DNA of 64,000 bases from positions 461,274 to 525,273 of the forward strand of contig NZ_JACYXE010000002.1 of the NCBI RefSeq assembly GCF_014857905.1, in the 5' to 3' direction. The translations under genes and the position numbers were made by a program. Source of the stretch: Agilicoccus flavus (GTDB lineage: Bacteria; Actinomycetota; Actinomycetes; Actinomycetales; Dermatophilaceae). Shown piece by piece: positions 46,621 through 64,000 of this stretch (position 1 is its first letter; every line of letters starts with the position of its first letter). Below the pieces are notes generated by a model. It saw only the letters and a program-made list of their open reading frames with translations, did no database searches and was not told the DNA's origin.

Positions 46621-47414
46621 CCTCCGCGGAGCCCTCCCGGCGCTTCGCCGGCCACGACCCGGCGCGGGGTCGCGACACGGCACGCATGCCGTGGGCCGGC
46701 CGCGAGGTCACCCCCTCCCCGTTCGCCGCCGACGACGGTCGCGCCGACGAGGCCGTCCGGCGGGCGCTGGCCCGGGTCGTCGCCTCGGCCCCGGCCGACG
46801 CCGCGGCGGCGGAGGCGGACGCCCTCGCCGTGCTGGCCGGCTCCCGCCTGCTCATGCCGATCGTCGCCGAGGCCGCCGCGTCGCAGGGGAGGGTCGCCGA
46901 CGACGCCGACAGCGACATGGCCTCCATCGTGCTCAACGCGCCCGACGGCCGCCGCGGAATGCCGGCGTTCACGGGGATCGACACCCTGACCGCGTGGGAG
47001 CCCTCCGCCCGGCCGGTGCCGGTGCGCGTCGCCGACGCGGCCCGCGCCGCATTGGAGGACGGCTGCGAGGCGATGCCCCTCGACCTCGGTGCTCCGCATG
47101 CGGTCGTGCTGCGCCTCTCGCACCTGTGGGCCCTGGGCCAGGAGCGCCCGTGGGTGCCGCCCGCCGACGACCCGGTCGTCGCCGAGGCGCTGGCCCGCGT
47201 GACCGCCGCCCACGGGGCGATCACCGGCGTCGAGGCGCAGGACGCCTCCGACCGCGCTCCGGGCCTCGTGCGGCTCGTGCTCACCCTCGTCCCCGGCCTG
47301 GCGGCCCCCGACATCCAGCGCCTCGTCGGTGCGGTCGGGGAGGCGCTCGCCGGCGACCCGGACGTGCGGGTGCGCGTGGACGACGTCACGGTCCAGGTCC
47401 GCCCCGGAGTCTGA
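46617..47414 (+). CDS. SseB-family protein
   Basis: This 265-aa protein contains an SseB N-terminal-type domain (about residues 40-150, including [19 protein letters not shown] and [15 protein letters not shown]) and a second alpha/beta region with [20 protein letters not shown]. SseB-like proteins are common in actinobacteria between priA and infC and have no settled function; the name comes from enhanced serine sensitivity. No catalytic motif is visible. Its GTG overlaps the priA stop (GTGA), so it is translated with the histidine/tryptophan isomerase. Confidence 0.82.
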   Translation: MTSAEPSRRFAGHDPARGRDTARMPWAGREVTPSPFAADDGRADEAVRRALARVVASAPADAAAAEADALAVLAGSRLLMPIVAEAAASQGRVADDADSDMASIVLNAPDGRRGMPAFTGIDTLTAWEPSARPVPVRVADAARAALEDGCEAMPLDLGAPHAVVLRLSHLWALGQERPWVPPADDPVVAEALARVTAAHGAITGVEAQDASDRAPGLVRLVLTLVPGLAAPDIQRLVGAVGEALAGDPDVRVRVDDVTVQVRPGV

Positions 47415-47736
47415 ACTCGGCGGCCTCTCCGGACGCTGCTATGCTGATACGTGAACGGTTGCGTGTGACGTGTGCCCCGGTCTCTTCCCGATGGGACAGG
47501 GCCGGAGTTCACCTCGTGCGCCGCCCCCAAGAGAAGCCCGCCACGCTTCCACCCAGGTCGACCTCCGGGTCGCCGGGTCCAGGGCACCGCACCGCGGTGT
47601 CCCCTCGGCGTTCTCCGGCTCGGCCGGGGCGCCGCGGTCGGTGGCTGTGGGCTTCTCGTGGGTGTCTTCCGCGAGGAGCCCTTTTCTCGTGGTCGGCCGT
47701 CCGCACGAGAGATCACCAGGATCGAAGGAGTCTGAC
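47415..47736 (+). promoter_or_regulatory. infC promoter and long structured leader
   Basis: A -10-like TATGCT (47440-47445) gives a leader of about 285 nt. GAGAAGCCC (47531-47539) pairs exactly with GGGCTTCTC (47649-47657), and the adjoining GCCAC (47540-47544) pairs with GTGGC (47641-47645), making a 14-bp long-range helix with a 3-nt bulge. The element ends in AAGGAG (47725-47730) before an ATC start. It probably mediates control of infC-rpmI-rplT, as such leaders do in other bacteria. Confidence 0.6.
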
Positions 47737-48378
47737 ATCAGCGAAACCCGTATCAACGACCGCATCCGAGTCCCCAAGGTGCGTCTCGTCGGGCCCAACG
47801 GCGAACAGGTCGGCATCGTCCTCATCGACGAGGCCCTCCGGCTGGCCGGGGAGGTGGACCTCGATCTCGTCGAGGTCGCGCCCATGGCCAATCCGCCGGT
47901 CGCGAAGCTCATGGACTTCGGCAAGTTCAAGTACGAAGCCGCACTCAAGGCGCGCGAGTCCCGCAAGAACCAGGTCAACACGGTCATCAAGGAGATCAAG
48001 CTCCGACCGAAGATCGACCCGCACGACTACGCGACGAAGAAGGGCCACGTGGTCCGCTTCCTGTCGGCCGGCGACAAGGTCAAGGTCACGATCATGTTCC
48101 GGGGCCGCGAGCAGTCGCGTCCGGAACTCGGGTTCCGCCTGCTCCAGCGCCTCGCCGAGGACGTCGCCGAACTCGGCTTCGTCGAGAGCGCGCCGAAGCA
48201 GGACGGCCGCAACATGATCATGGTGCTCGGGCCCACCAAGAAGAAGGCCGACGCCAAGGCCGAGCAGCGCCGTCGCCGCGACGACGCGGCCAGGCCGGCA
48301 TCGGAGGCGTCGGACGAGTCCGCGCCGTCCGACGACGCCACCGCGCCGGCCGAGACCGAGGAGGCCGCGTCGGCCTGA
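47737..48378 (+). CDS. infC: Translation initiation factor IF-3 (ATC start)
   Basis: IF-3 binds the 30S subunit and checks start-codon pairing. The 213-aa protein begins (M)[16 protein letters not shown], then [12 protein letters not shown], the linker [17 protein letters not shown], and the C-terminal domain [19 protein letters not shown], followed by an acidic Ala/Ser/Asp tail of about 35 residues. No ATG, GTG or TTG fits the conserved N-terminus. ATC 47737 has AAGGAG 6 nt upstream. Non-AUG starts in infC underlie autoregulation, because IF-3 rejects them. It is co-transcribed with rpmI and rplT. Confidence 0.95.
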   Translation: MSETRINDRIRVPKVRLVGPNGEQVGIVLIDEALRLAGEVDLDLVEVAPMANPPVAKLMDFGKFKYEAALKARESRKNQVNTVIKEIKLRPKIDPHDYATKKGHVVRFLSAGDKVKVTIMFRGREQSRPELGFRLLQRLAEDVAELGFVESAPKQDGRNMIMVLGPTKKKADAKAEQRRRRDDAARPASEASDESAPSDDATAPAETEEAASA

Positions 48379-48460
48379 CGCGCCCTCGGCCCTGCGCCAC
48401 CAGCTTTTCCGCAACGGCGGCCCCGGGCCGCCACCGCACACGACGAAGGAGATCGGCCCC

Positions 48461-48655
48461 ATGCCGAAGAACAAGACCCACAGCGGGGCCAAGAAGCGCT
48501 TCCGACTCACCGGCACCGGCAAGGTCATGCGCGAGCAGGCGAACGGTCGCCACCTGCTCGAGCACAAGTCGAGCAAGTACACCCGCAGCATCGCGGGCGA
48601 CGTCGAGCTCGCCAAGCCGGACGCCAAGAAGATCAAGAAGCTGCTCGGCAAGTAA
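48461..48655 (+). CDS. rpmI: 50S ribosomal protein bL35
   Basis: This is the small basic large-subunit protein bL35, 64 aa, the normal length. The sequence [24 protein letters not shown] start and the C-terminal KKIKKLLGK are characteristic. The ATG follows AAGGAG at about 9 nt. It lies 82 nt after infC and 109 nt before rplT, the standard infC-rpmI-rplT order. Confidence 0.98.
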   Translation: MPKNKTHSGAKKRFRLTGTGKVMREQANGRHLLEHKSSKYTRSIAGDVELAKPDAKKIKKLLGK

Positions 48656-48764
48656 GCCGACCCCCACCGCAGAACATCCGCCGTCCGACGCGGGCGCCCC
48701 TGGCGCCGCGTGAGGGCACGCGCACCGGCGCGGCCCGGCGGCACGACGAAGAAGGAGTACTCAC

Positions 48765-49145
48765 GTGGCACGCGTGAAGCGGGCGGTCAACGCCCAGAAG
48801 AAGCGCCGGGTCGTCCTCGAGCGGGCGAGCGGCTACCGCGGTCAGCGGTCCCGCCTGTACCGCAAGGCCAAGGAGCAGGTCACCCACTCCCTCGGCTACG
48901 CCTACCGCGACCGCAAGGCGCGCAAGGGCGACTTCCGCCGCCTGTGGATCCAGCGGATCAACGCCGGCGCCCGCGCCAACGGCATGACGTACAACCGCTT
49001 CATCCAGGGCCTCAAGGAGGCCGGGGTCGAGGTCGACCGCCGCATGCTCGCCGAGCTGGCCGTCAACGACGCCGCCGCCTTCACCGCGCTCGTCGAGATC
49101 GCTCGCGCGAACGTGCCCGCCGCCTCCACCGAGTCCGCGGCCTGA
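48765..49145 (+). CDS. rplT: 50S ribosomal protein bL20
   Basis: bL20 is an early assembly protein that binds 23S rRNA, and in many bacteria it represses its own operon through the leader RNA. The 126-aa protein has [35 protein letters not shown] and [22 protein letters not shown]. The GTG start is preceded by AAGGAG at 8 nt. The stop TGA overlaps a CTG (CTGA) that probably starts the methyltransferase gene. Confidence 0.98.
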   Translation: MARVKRAVNAQKKRRVVLERASGYRGQRSRLYRKAKEQVTHSLGYAYRDRKARKGDFRRLWIQRINAGARANGMTYNRFIQGLKEAGVEVDRRMLAELAVNDAAAFTALVEIARANVPAASTESAA

Positions 49146-49999
49146 GCACGCCACCCGCACGCCGAGAACGCCGCCCCGGGCGGGCCACCGGCGCGCACCC
49201 CGAACCGCTGACGCATCCGCGGTCGGACAAGGTGCGCGCGGTGGCCGCCCTCGGGCGGCGTTCCGTGCGTGAGCGCGAGGGCCTGTTCCTCGCCGAGGGC
49301 CCCCAGGCGGTCCGCGAGGCCGTCCGGTTCCGCCCCGACCTCGTCGACGAGATCTTCGTCGAGACCGCCGCCGCGACCCGGCACGCCGACGTCGTCGCCA
49401 CGGCCCGGGACGCCGGCCTGGCGGTCCGCGAGGTGACCGCCGACGTCCTCGCGGCGATGTGCGACACGACGGCTCCGCAGGGTCTCCTCGCGACCTGTCG
49501 CCCGCTCGACGTCCCCCTGGCCGACGTCGACCTGTCGGCCGTCCGGCTCGTCGTCGTCCTCACCCACGTCCGCGACCCCGGCAACGCCGGCACCGTCCTG
49601 CGCGGCGCCGACGCCGTCGGCGCCGACCTCGTCGTGTTCAGCAGCGGCAGCGTCGACGCCTACAACCCCAAGGTCGTCCGGTCCACGGTCGGCTCCCTGT
49701 TCCACCTGCCCGTCGTCGTGGGGGTCGACGTCCCCGACATCCTCGCCGCGCTCGGGCGGGCGGGGATCACCCGCCTCGCGGCCGACGGCGGCGGGGACGT
49801 GACCCTGCCGCAGGTCGACCTGGACCGCCCGCACGCCTGGATCATGGGCAACGAGGCGTGGGGCCTGCCGGCGCAGATCCGCGACGCGTGCGACGAGGTC
49901 GTCTCGGTGCCCATCCCCGGGCACGCCGAATCGCTCAACCTCGCCATGGCGGCGACCGTCTGCCTCTACGCCTCCGCCGGGGTCCTGCGCGCTCCGTGA
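49142..49999 (+). CDS. SpoU/TrmH-family 2'-O-ribose RNA methyltransferase
   Basis: This is a SPOUT-class RNA 2'-O-methyltransferase, 285 aa. The N-terminal substrate-binding part has [16 protein letters not shown], and the knotted SAM-binding domain has [46 protein letters not shown] and [21 protein letters not shown]. The conserved segment [15 protein letters not shown] lies upstream of the first GTG (49232), so the true start must be earlier. The only fitting codon is CTG 49142 in a CTGA overlap with rplT, or CTG 49208; neither has a clear Shine-Dalgarno. The rRNA target is not evident. Confidence 0.88.
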   Translation: MSTPPARRERRPGRATGAHPEPLTHPRSDKVRAVAALGRRSVREREGLFLAEGPQAVREAVRFRPDLVDEIFVETAAATRHADVVATARDAGLAVREVTADVLAAMCDTTAPQGLLATCRPLDVPLADVDLSAVRLVVVLTHVRDPGNAGTVLRGADAVGADLVVFSSGSVDAYNPKVVRSTVGSLFHLPVVVGVDVPDILAALGRAGITRLAADGGGDVTLPQVDLDRPHAWIMGNEAWGLPAQIRDACDEVVSVPIPGHAESLNLAMAATVCLYASAGVLRAP

Positions 50000-50031
50000 G
50001 CCGGCGCGACCCGGGGGTGGGCCGGCGGTGA

Positions 50032-55636
<5,605 letters not shown>

Positions 55637-55640
<4 letters not shown>

Positions 55641-56788
55641 GCATCACCGGACCATCGGGCTTCCGCGCCGCGGGCGTGACCGCCGGGCTGAAGCCCAGCG
55701 GCCGCGACGACGTCGCGCTCGTCGTCAACGACGGGCCCGACCACCACGCCGCCGCCGTGTTCACGACCAACCGCGTCGAGGCGGCGCCCGTCACGTGGAG
55801 CAGGCAGGTCGTCGGCGACGGCCGGATCGACGCCGTCCTGCTCAACTCCGGCGGCGCCAACGCCTGCACGGGACCCGAGGGGTTCGTCGACACCCACCGC
55901 AGCGCCGAGCACGCGGCGTCGGTCGTCGGTGTCGACGCCGGCGACGTCGCCGTCTGCTCGACGGGGCTCATCGGCGAACGGCTCGACCTCGACGCTCTGC
56001 TGCGGGGCGTCGATCTGGCGGCGGCGGCCCTCTCGCCGACGGGCGGGCCCGACGCGGCCCGGGCGATCATGACGACCGACACCGTCCCCAAGGAGGCCCT
56101 GGTCCGCGGCGACGGGTGGTCCGTCGGCGGAATGGCCAAGGGCGCGGGGATGCTTGCGCCGGCGCTCGCGACGATGCTCGTCGTCGTGACGACCGACGCG
56201 GTCGCCGACCCGGAGGAGCTCGACGCCGCCCTGCGCGCCGCCTGCGCCGGCACGTTCGACCGGGTCGACTCCGACGGCTGCATGTCGACCAACGACACCG
56301 TCCTCCTCCTCTCGTCCGGGGCCTCCGGCGTCCGTCCGGCGTCCGCCGAGCTGGCCGCGGCCGTGCACGAGGTGTGCGCCCGCCTCGCCCGGGCGCTCGT
56401 CGCCGACGCCGAGGGCGCCCGGCACGACATCGCCGTCGAGGTCGTCGGGGCCGCCGACGAGGCCGACGCCCTCGAGGTCGCGCGGGCCATCGCCCGCAAC
56501 AACCTGGTCAAGTGCGCCGTCTTCGGCGGCGACCCCAACTGGGGCCGCATCGTCGCCGCCGTGGGCACGACCCGCGCCGCCTTCGAGCCCCGCGACCTCG
56601 ACGTGACGATCAACGGCGTCCAGGTGTGCCGGTCCTGCGGGGTCGGCGACGACCGCGCCGGCGTGGACCTCTCCGGACGCGAGGTGCACGTCCTCGTCGA
56701 CCTGCACGCCGGTCCGGCGTCGGCGACGGTGTGGACGAACGACCTCACCCACGACTACGTCCACGAGAACTCGGCGTACAGCACATGA
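55637..56788 (+). CDS. argJ: Glutamate N-acetyltransferase / ornithine acetyltransferase
   Basis: ArgJ recycles the acetyl group from N-acetylornithine to glutamate, and bifunctional forms also use acetyl-CoA. The 383-aa precursor cleaves itself before a threonine nucleophile, seen here as T179 in [14 protein letters not shown]. Other motifs are [22 protein letters not shown] and [16 protein letters not shown]. With argJ present and no argA or argE in the cluster, the cyclic acetyl pathway is expected. The GTG overlaps the ACT gene's stop, and the stop overlaps the argB ATG. Confidence 0.97.
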
Positions 56789-57989
56789 GCCACGACGGCC
56801 CGATCGAGGGGATGACCGAGCAGATGACGGACGGCGTGACGGGCGCGGCGAGCGGGGCCACCGCGCCGCGCGGAACCCACGGCCCGGGACTCACCCCCAG
56901 CGGCGCGGCGCCGATCGTCTCCGACGCCGAGATCGCCGCCCGGTTCGCGGCGGCCGGCGCCGGCGGCGGGCTGGACCGGGCCAAGGTCGACGGGTTGCGC
57001 CGCCACGTCCGCCGCCTACGGGCCGACTCGGGGCTGAGCAGCGCCGCCGCGAAGGCGGGCACGCTGGTGGAGGCCCTCCCGTGGCTCGAGCGGTTCCGCG
57101 GCGCCCTCGTCGTCGTCAAGTACGGCGGCAACGCGATGCTCGACGACGACCTCAAGGCCGCTTTCGCCCAGGACATCGCCTTCCTCCGCTACGCGGGTCT
57201 GCGCCCGGTCGTCGTCCACGGCGGCGGCCCTCAGATCGCCGCGATGCTCACCCGGCTCGGCCTGACCAGCGAGTTCCGGGGCGGCCTGCGCGTGACGACC
57301 CCGCAGGTCATGGACGTCGTCCGGATGGTGCTCGTCGGCCAGGTCGGGCGCGAGCTCGTCGGGCTGCTCAACCAGCACGGACCCATCGCGGTCGGCCTGT
57401 CCGGGGAGGACGCGCACCTGTTCGGGGCCCGGCGCCGCGGCACGGTCGTCGACGGCGAGGACGTCGACCTCGGCCTCGTCGGTGACGTCGTCACGGTCGA
57501 CCCGTCCGCCGTGCTCGACCTGCTCGAGGCGGGCCGCGTCCCCGTCGTCTCGACGGTCGCGCCCGACCTCGACGCGCCCGGGCAGGTCCTCAACGTCAAC
57601 GCCGACACCGCGGCCGCCGCGTTGGCCGTCGCGCTCGGCGCGAGGAAGCTCGTCGTCCTCACCGACGTCGAGGGCGTCTACGCGGACTGGCCGGACCGCG
57701 CCTCGCTCCTGTCGCAGCTCGCGGCCGCGGACGCGGAGGACCTCGTCACTCGGGTCGACGCCGGCATGGTGCCGAAGCTGGAGGCCTGCGTCCGCGCCGT
57801 GCGCGGCGGGGTCGACGAGGCGCACGTCGTCGACGGGCGAGTGCCGCACACGCTTCTGCTCGAGGTGTTCACCGACGAGGGCGTCGGGACGATGATCGTG
57901 CCCGACGACGACGGAGCATCCCGTCCCCGACCCGATGTGGCACCGCCGACGTCCCGTCCCGTCCCCGACCAACACGAGGAGAGCCGCGC

Positions 57990-57993
<4 letters not shown>
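56785..57993 (+). CDS. argB: Acetylglutamate kinase with N-terminal extension
   Basis: ArgB phosphorylates N-acetylglutamate, often the arginine-inhibited step. The kinase fold runs from about residue 90 to 380 with [53 protein letters not shown] and VLTDVEGVY. The protein is 402 aa, against about 300 for typical family members: some 85 residues precede the conserved [13 protein letters not shown], and they include a helical stretch rich in Arg. ATG 56785 overlaps the argJ stop (ATGA), which supports the long form; in-frame ATGs at 56812 and 56824 are alternatives. The stop overlaps the argD ATG. Confidence 0.95.
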
Positions 57994-61335
<3,342 letters not shown>

Positions 61336-61342
61336 CCGGCGC

Positions 61343-62038
61343 GTGTCACGACCGCTCGAGGACACGACGCCGCGGCTGGGCGCGGACTTCTTCGACCGCC
61401 CGGTGCTCGAGGTGGCGCCCGACCTGCTGGGGTGCGTCGTCACGCACGCGGGGGTCTCGGTGCGCCTCAGCGAGGTCGAGGCCTACGACGGGGCGCGCGA
61501 CCCCGGTTCCCACGCCTACAAGGGCCCGACCCGCCGGAACGCCACGATGTTCGGAGCCCCGGGCGGGCTGTACGTCTACTTCACCTACGGCATGCACCAC
61601 TGCGCGAACCTCGTGTGCCGGGAGCCCGGCTGGGGCGCCGGGTGCCTCCTACGGGCGGGCGAGGTCGTGGCCGGCCTCGATACCGCCCGCGAACGGGCGA
61701 CCCGCCCGCGGCGCGGCGCCGACGAGGCGGCCCCGCGGCGCGTCGTGCCCGACCGGGACCTCGCGCGGGGCCCGGCGCGCCTCGCTCGGGCCCTGGGCCT
61801 CGGCCCCGAGCACGACGGGGTGCGTCCGGTGGAGGAGGACTGTCCGGTGCGCGTGAACGGACGTCAGGTCGTGCTCGACCCGGCCCGCGTGCGGACCGGA
61901 CCGAGGGTGGGCCTGTCCGGGCCCGGCGGCGACGGGACGGACTACCCGTGGCGGTTCTGGATCGACGGCGACCCCACCGTCTCGGTCTATCGCCCGGCGG
62001 TGCGCCGCCGGCGGCGCGCGGCCCCGCCGGTTCCATGA
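61343..62038 (+). CDS. DNA-3-methyladenine glycosylase (AAG/MPG family)
   Basis: This is a base-excision repair glycosylase of the AAG/MPG fold, removing alkylated purines. The 231-aa protein has FFDRPVLEVAPDLLGCVV, SEVEAYDGARDPGSHAYKGPTRRNATMFG and GGLYVYFTYGMHHCANLVC, which carry the catalytic Glu/Tyr/His region. The GTG at 61343 lies 7 nt after the argH stop, so it is co-transcribed with the arg genes and tyrS. The gene normally sits between argH and tyrS in actinobacteria. Confidence 0.93.
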   Translation: MSRPLEDTTPRLGADFFDRPVLEVAPDLLGCVVTHAGVSVRLSEVEAYDGARDPGSHAYKGPTRRNATMFGAPGGLYVYFTYGMHHCANLVCREPGWGAGCLLRAGEVVAGLDTARERATRPRRGADEAAPRRVVPDRDLARGPARLARALGLGPEHDGVRPVEEDCPVRVNGRQVVLDPARVRTGPRVGLSGPGGDGTDYPWRFWIDGDPTVSVYRPAVRRRRRAAPPVP

Positions 62039-62127
62039 GGCAAGCTGGGACGCGCCCGTTCGCGCCGGCGACCGCCGGGCCGGCGGACGGCGACGGGAGC
62101 GACGACGAACGGATGAGGAGAACAGAC

Positions 62128-63387
62128 GTGACCGATGTCCTCGACGAGCTGCGATGGCGTGGCCTCGTGGCCCAGACCACCGACGAGGAGGCGCTGCAGG
62201 AGGCCCTGTCCGCGGGGCCGGTCACCGTCTACTGCGGCTTCGACCCGACCGCGCCGAGCCTGCACTTCGGCAACCTCGTGCAACTCATCGTGCTGCGCCA
62301 TCTCCAGCGGGCCGGGCATCGGGTCATCGGACTGGTCGGCGGCTCGACGGGCCTGATCGGCGACCCGCGCCCCAGCAGCGAACGGGTCCTCAAGACCAAG
62401 GAGCAGACGGCGGCGGACGTCGAGCGGATCGCCGTGCAGGTGCGGCGCATCCTGCTCGACGACGACGGCAGCGCGCCCATGTTCGTCAACAACCTCGACT
62501 GGACGGAGCCGATCTCGGCCCTCGACTTCCTGCGCGAGTACGGCAAGCACTTCCGCGTCAACCAGATGATCAAGAAGGACGCGGTCGCGGCCCGGCTCAA
62601 CTCGGAGGAGGGGATCAGCTACACCGAGTTCAGCTACCAGATCCTCCAGGCGCTGGACTTCCTGCAGCTCTACCGCGAGTACGGGTGCACCCTGCAGACG
62701 GGGGGAGCCGATCAGTGGGGCAACCTCACGGCCGGGGTCGACCTCATCCACCGGGTCGAGGGCGGCACGGCCCACGTGCTCACGACGCCGCTGCTCACGG
62801 ACGCGTCGGGGGAGAAGTTCGGGAAGTCGCTCGGCAACAGCGTGTGGCTCGACCCCGGCATGACCTCGCCGTACGCCTTCTACCAGTACTTCCTCAACAT
62901 CGAGGACGCCTCTGTCGTCAAGCTGCTCAAGGTGTTCACGTGGCGCACGCGCGACGAGATCGACGAGCTCGCCGCCCAGGTGGCCGACGAGCCGTTCCGC
63001 CGGAGCGCCCAACGTGCGCTCGCGAGCGACATCACGACCCTCGTCCACGGGGCGGCGGCGACGGCGGCGGTGCAGGCGGCCTCCGAGGCGCTGTTCGGCA
63101 AGGGGGATCTCCCGTCACTCGACGTGGGCACGCTGACGGACGCGACGGCCGAGCTGCCCGGGGCCGACGTCGCCCCGGGGGACGAGCTCGTCGACGCGAT
63201 GGTCGCGTGCGGGCTCGCCGAGTCGCGGAAGGCGGCGCGTCGCACCATCGACGAGGGCGGTGCCTCGCTCAACAACGTCAAGATCACCGAGGCCGATCGA
63301 CGGCTGGTCGAGGACGACTTCCTGCACGGGCGGGTGGCGGTGCTCAAGCGAGGCCGCCGGCACCAGGCGGCGTTGCGTCGGTCCTGA
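62128..63387 (+). CDS. tyrS: Tyrosine--tRNA ligase
   Basis: TyrRS charges tRNA-Tyr. The 419-aa class I synthetase has the HIGH-like motif H46-F-G-N49 in SLHFGNLV, TEFSYQILQALDF, GGADQWGNLTAG, the KMSKS-like K230-F-G-K-S234, and a C-terminal S4 domain (ESRKAARRTIDEGGASLNN). I chose GTG 62128, which has GAGGAG 7 nt upstream; the ATG at 62113 overlaps that Shine-Dalgarno. No T-box leader is present. Confidence 0.97.
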   Translation: MTDVLDELRWRGLVAQTTDEEALQEALSAGPVTVYCGFDPTAPSLHFGNLVQLIVLRHLQRAGHRVIGLVGGSTGLIGDPRPSSERVLKTKEQTAADVERIAVQVRRILLDDDGSAPMFVNNLDWTEPISALDFLREYGKHFRVNQMIKKDAVAARLNSEEGISYTEFSYQILQALDFLQLYREYGCTLQTGGADQWGNLTAGVDLIHRVEGGTAHVLTTPLLTDASGEKFGKSLGNSVWLDPGMTSPYAFYQYFLNIEDASVVKLLKVFTWRTRDEIDELAAQVADEPFRRSAQRALASDITTLVHGAAATAAVQAASEALFGKGDLPSLDVGTLTDATAELPGADVAPGDELVDAMVACGLAESRKAARRTIDEGGASLNNVKITEADRRLVEDDFLHGRVAVLKRGRRHQAALRRS

Positions 63388-63449
63388 CGGCCCGGCCTGC
63401 GGGCGCCTTCGGACCGGGAGAGCGCCTCGCAGCCCGTTGACCAGCGGAT

Positions 63450-63479
63450 TTGTATGTTCACGGGAACGTTGCCTAGAGT
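63450..63479 (+). promoter_or_regulatory. Candidate upstream rrn promoter
   Basis: TTGTAT (63450-63455) and TAGAGT (63474-63479) are 18 nt apart, with the small dyad GTTCACGGGAAC between them. A TTGACC at 63437-63442 lies too far from this -10. Confidence 0.35.
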
Positions 63480-63616
63480 TCTACTCGTTCGCCCGGCAGG
63501 GAGGAACGGACGGGCCAGGCGCAAGCCGAGGCCGGGCCGGTCCCCCGGAGCGAACCGAGATCTACCGCAACGCCTCCGCGGACACCGTCCGCGTGAGAGC
63601 CGCTCAGCCCGTCGGG

Positions 63617-63645
63617 TTGAGACCGGGCAGAACGCCTGGTACAGT
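63617..63645 (+). promoter_or_regulatory. Main rrn promoter
   Basis: TTGAGA (63617-63622) and TACAGT (63640-63645) have exactly 17 nt between them. This is the best promoter in the window and gives a pre-16S leader of about 240 nt. Confidence 0.7.
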
Positions 63646-63748
63646 AGATAGCCGATCACGACGCAGCACGGAGTACGGCTCCGGGCGGTCGGGTCGACAC
63701 ACCAGCCGCGACAACAGCGTCAACACGCTGACGTCGTCGTGCGTCCGA

Positions 63749-63766
63749 TGTTTGAGAACTCAACAG
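63749..63766 (+). promoter_or_regulatory. Conserved rrn leader element (antitermination/processing)
   Basis: TGTTTGAGAACTCAACAG contains the perfect dyad TTGAGAACTCAA. Actinobacterial rRNA leaders carry this element, which is associated with Nus-factor antitermination and RNase III processing. Confidence 0.6.
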
Positions 63767-63894
63767 CGTGCCAAAAATCGATGCCAATTGTTTGTTGGTT
63801 GAAGTCAATTCGCAGCCTGTGATGGGTTGCATTGTTTCAGCCAGGATTTTCGGGTGTGTCTGCGTCTTTGGGCGTGGGCGTGCCTGGTTCTGCA

Positions 63895-64000
63895 TTTATG
63901 GAGAGTTTGATCCTGGCTCAGGACGAACGCTGGCGGCGTGCTTAACACATGCAAGTCGAACGATGATGCCTAGCTTGCTGGGTTGATTAGTGGCGAACGG
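63895..64000 (+). rRNA. rrs: 16S ribosomal RNA, 5' end (partial)
   Basis: The universal 5' segment AGAGTTTGATCCTGGCTCAG starts at 63902, which corresponds to E. coli position 8, so the mature end should be near 63895. GACGAACGCTGGCGGCGTGC and the TTAACACATGCAAGTCG block follow, a typical actinobacterial form. The gene runs off the window. Confidence 0.97.

Larger units (their letters stand above)
63388..63894 (+). promoter_or_regulatory. tyrS-rrn intergenic region: rRNA promoters and 16S leader
   Basis: No protein gene is credible here. The region holds two candidate promoters (63450-63479 and 63617-63645) and a leader of about 240 nt. Base composition changes sharply near 63750, from very GC-rich to AT-rich, as is usual for rRNA leaders. 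Only the first rRNA gene is reached. Confidence 0.75.

Noticed and set aside
47470..47736. N-terminal extension of infC into the leader
   Set aside because: The extra 89 residues are unrelated to IF-3, the conserved N-terminus begins at the ATC with a strong Shine-Dalgarno, and the region forms RNA structure.
63454..63651. A 65-codon frame upstream of the 16S gene
   Set aside because: It runs through the rRNA promoter region and has no Shine-Dalgarno or domain.

Overview
The window is very GC-rich chromosomal DNA from a Gram-positive actinobacterium. Almost all of it is densely packed core genes, many joined by ATGA, GTGA or TGATG stop/start overlaps. The gene order mraZ-rsmH-ftsL-ftsI-murE-murF-mraY-murD-ftsW-murG-murC-ftsQ-ftsZ-pgeF-yggS-sepF-yggT-divIVA, with a divergent moxR/DUF58/transglutaminase operon beside mraZ, is typical of Micrococcales. 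MurE carries a DNPR motif, which usually marks meso-diaminopimelate addition. With the first ~100 nt of 16S rRNA this suggests something near Dermatophilaceae/Intrasporangiaceae. That placement is inference only.

Layout. 1-4.0 kb: two IclR-type regulators flank an Old-Yellow-Enzyme-type flavin oxidoreductase with an unusual Fe-S motif. 4.1-9.0 kb (minus strand): moxR, DUF58 and a transglutaminase, with a 57-codon proline-rich reading frame stitched between the last two by two ATGA overlaps. 9.3-26.5 kb: the dcw cluster, making lipid II precursors and the divisome and ending at a perfect 21-bp hairpin after ftsZ. 26.7-30.7 kb: pgeF, yggS, sepF, yggT and divIVA, which act in septum anchoring and polar growth. 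30.8-36.5 kb: a DksA-type zinc finger gene, lspA, rluD and dnaE, ending at a 20-bp hairpin. 36.7-38.3 kb (minus): a fatty-acyl reductase-like protein. 38.6-40.8 kb: oligopeptidase B. 41.0-47.4 kb: hisD-hisC-hisB-(unknown)-hisH-priA-sseB-like. 47.4-53.9 kb: infC-rpmI-rplT-rRNA methyltransferase-pheS-pheT. 54.0-61.3 kb: argC-(ACT protein)-argJ-argB-argD-argR-argH, with argF and argG absent. 61.3-63.4 kb: a 3-methyladenine glycosylase and tyrS. 63.4-64.0 kb: an rRNA promoter region, leader and the 5' end of 16S rRNA.

Expression signals. Nine genes show a -10-like hexamer (mostly TANNNT) 6-8 nt before the start codon, which suggests leaderless mRNAs; one, for murE, contains the ftsI stop codon. 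infC starts at ATC after a strong Shine-Dalgarno and a structured ~285-nt leader. lspA and the rRNA methyltransferase gene appear to start at CTG inside CTGA overlaps. A cluster of AAGTG-containing repeats around mraZ looks like a set of MraZ sites.

I saw no CRISPR array, insertion sequence, prophage gene or tRNA gene. The window reads as conserved core chromosome with a few lineage-specific insertions rather than a genomic island. The most unusual items are regulatory or small: the MraZ-like repeats, the two coupled mini-ORFs, the ACT protein in the arginine operon, and the non-canonical starts.
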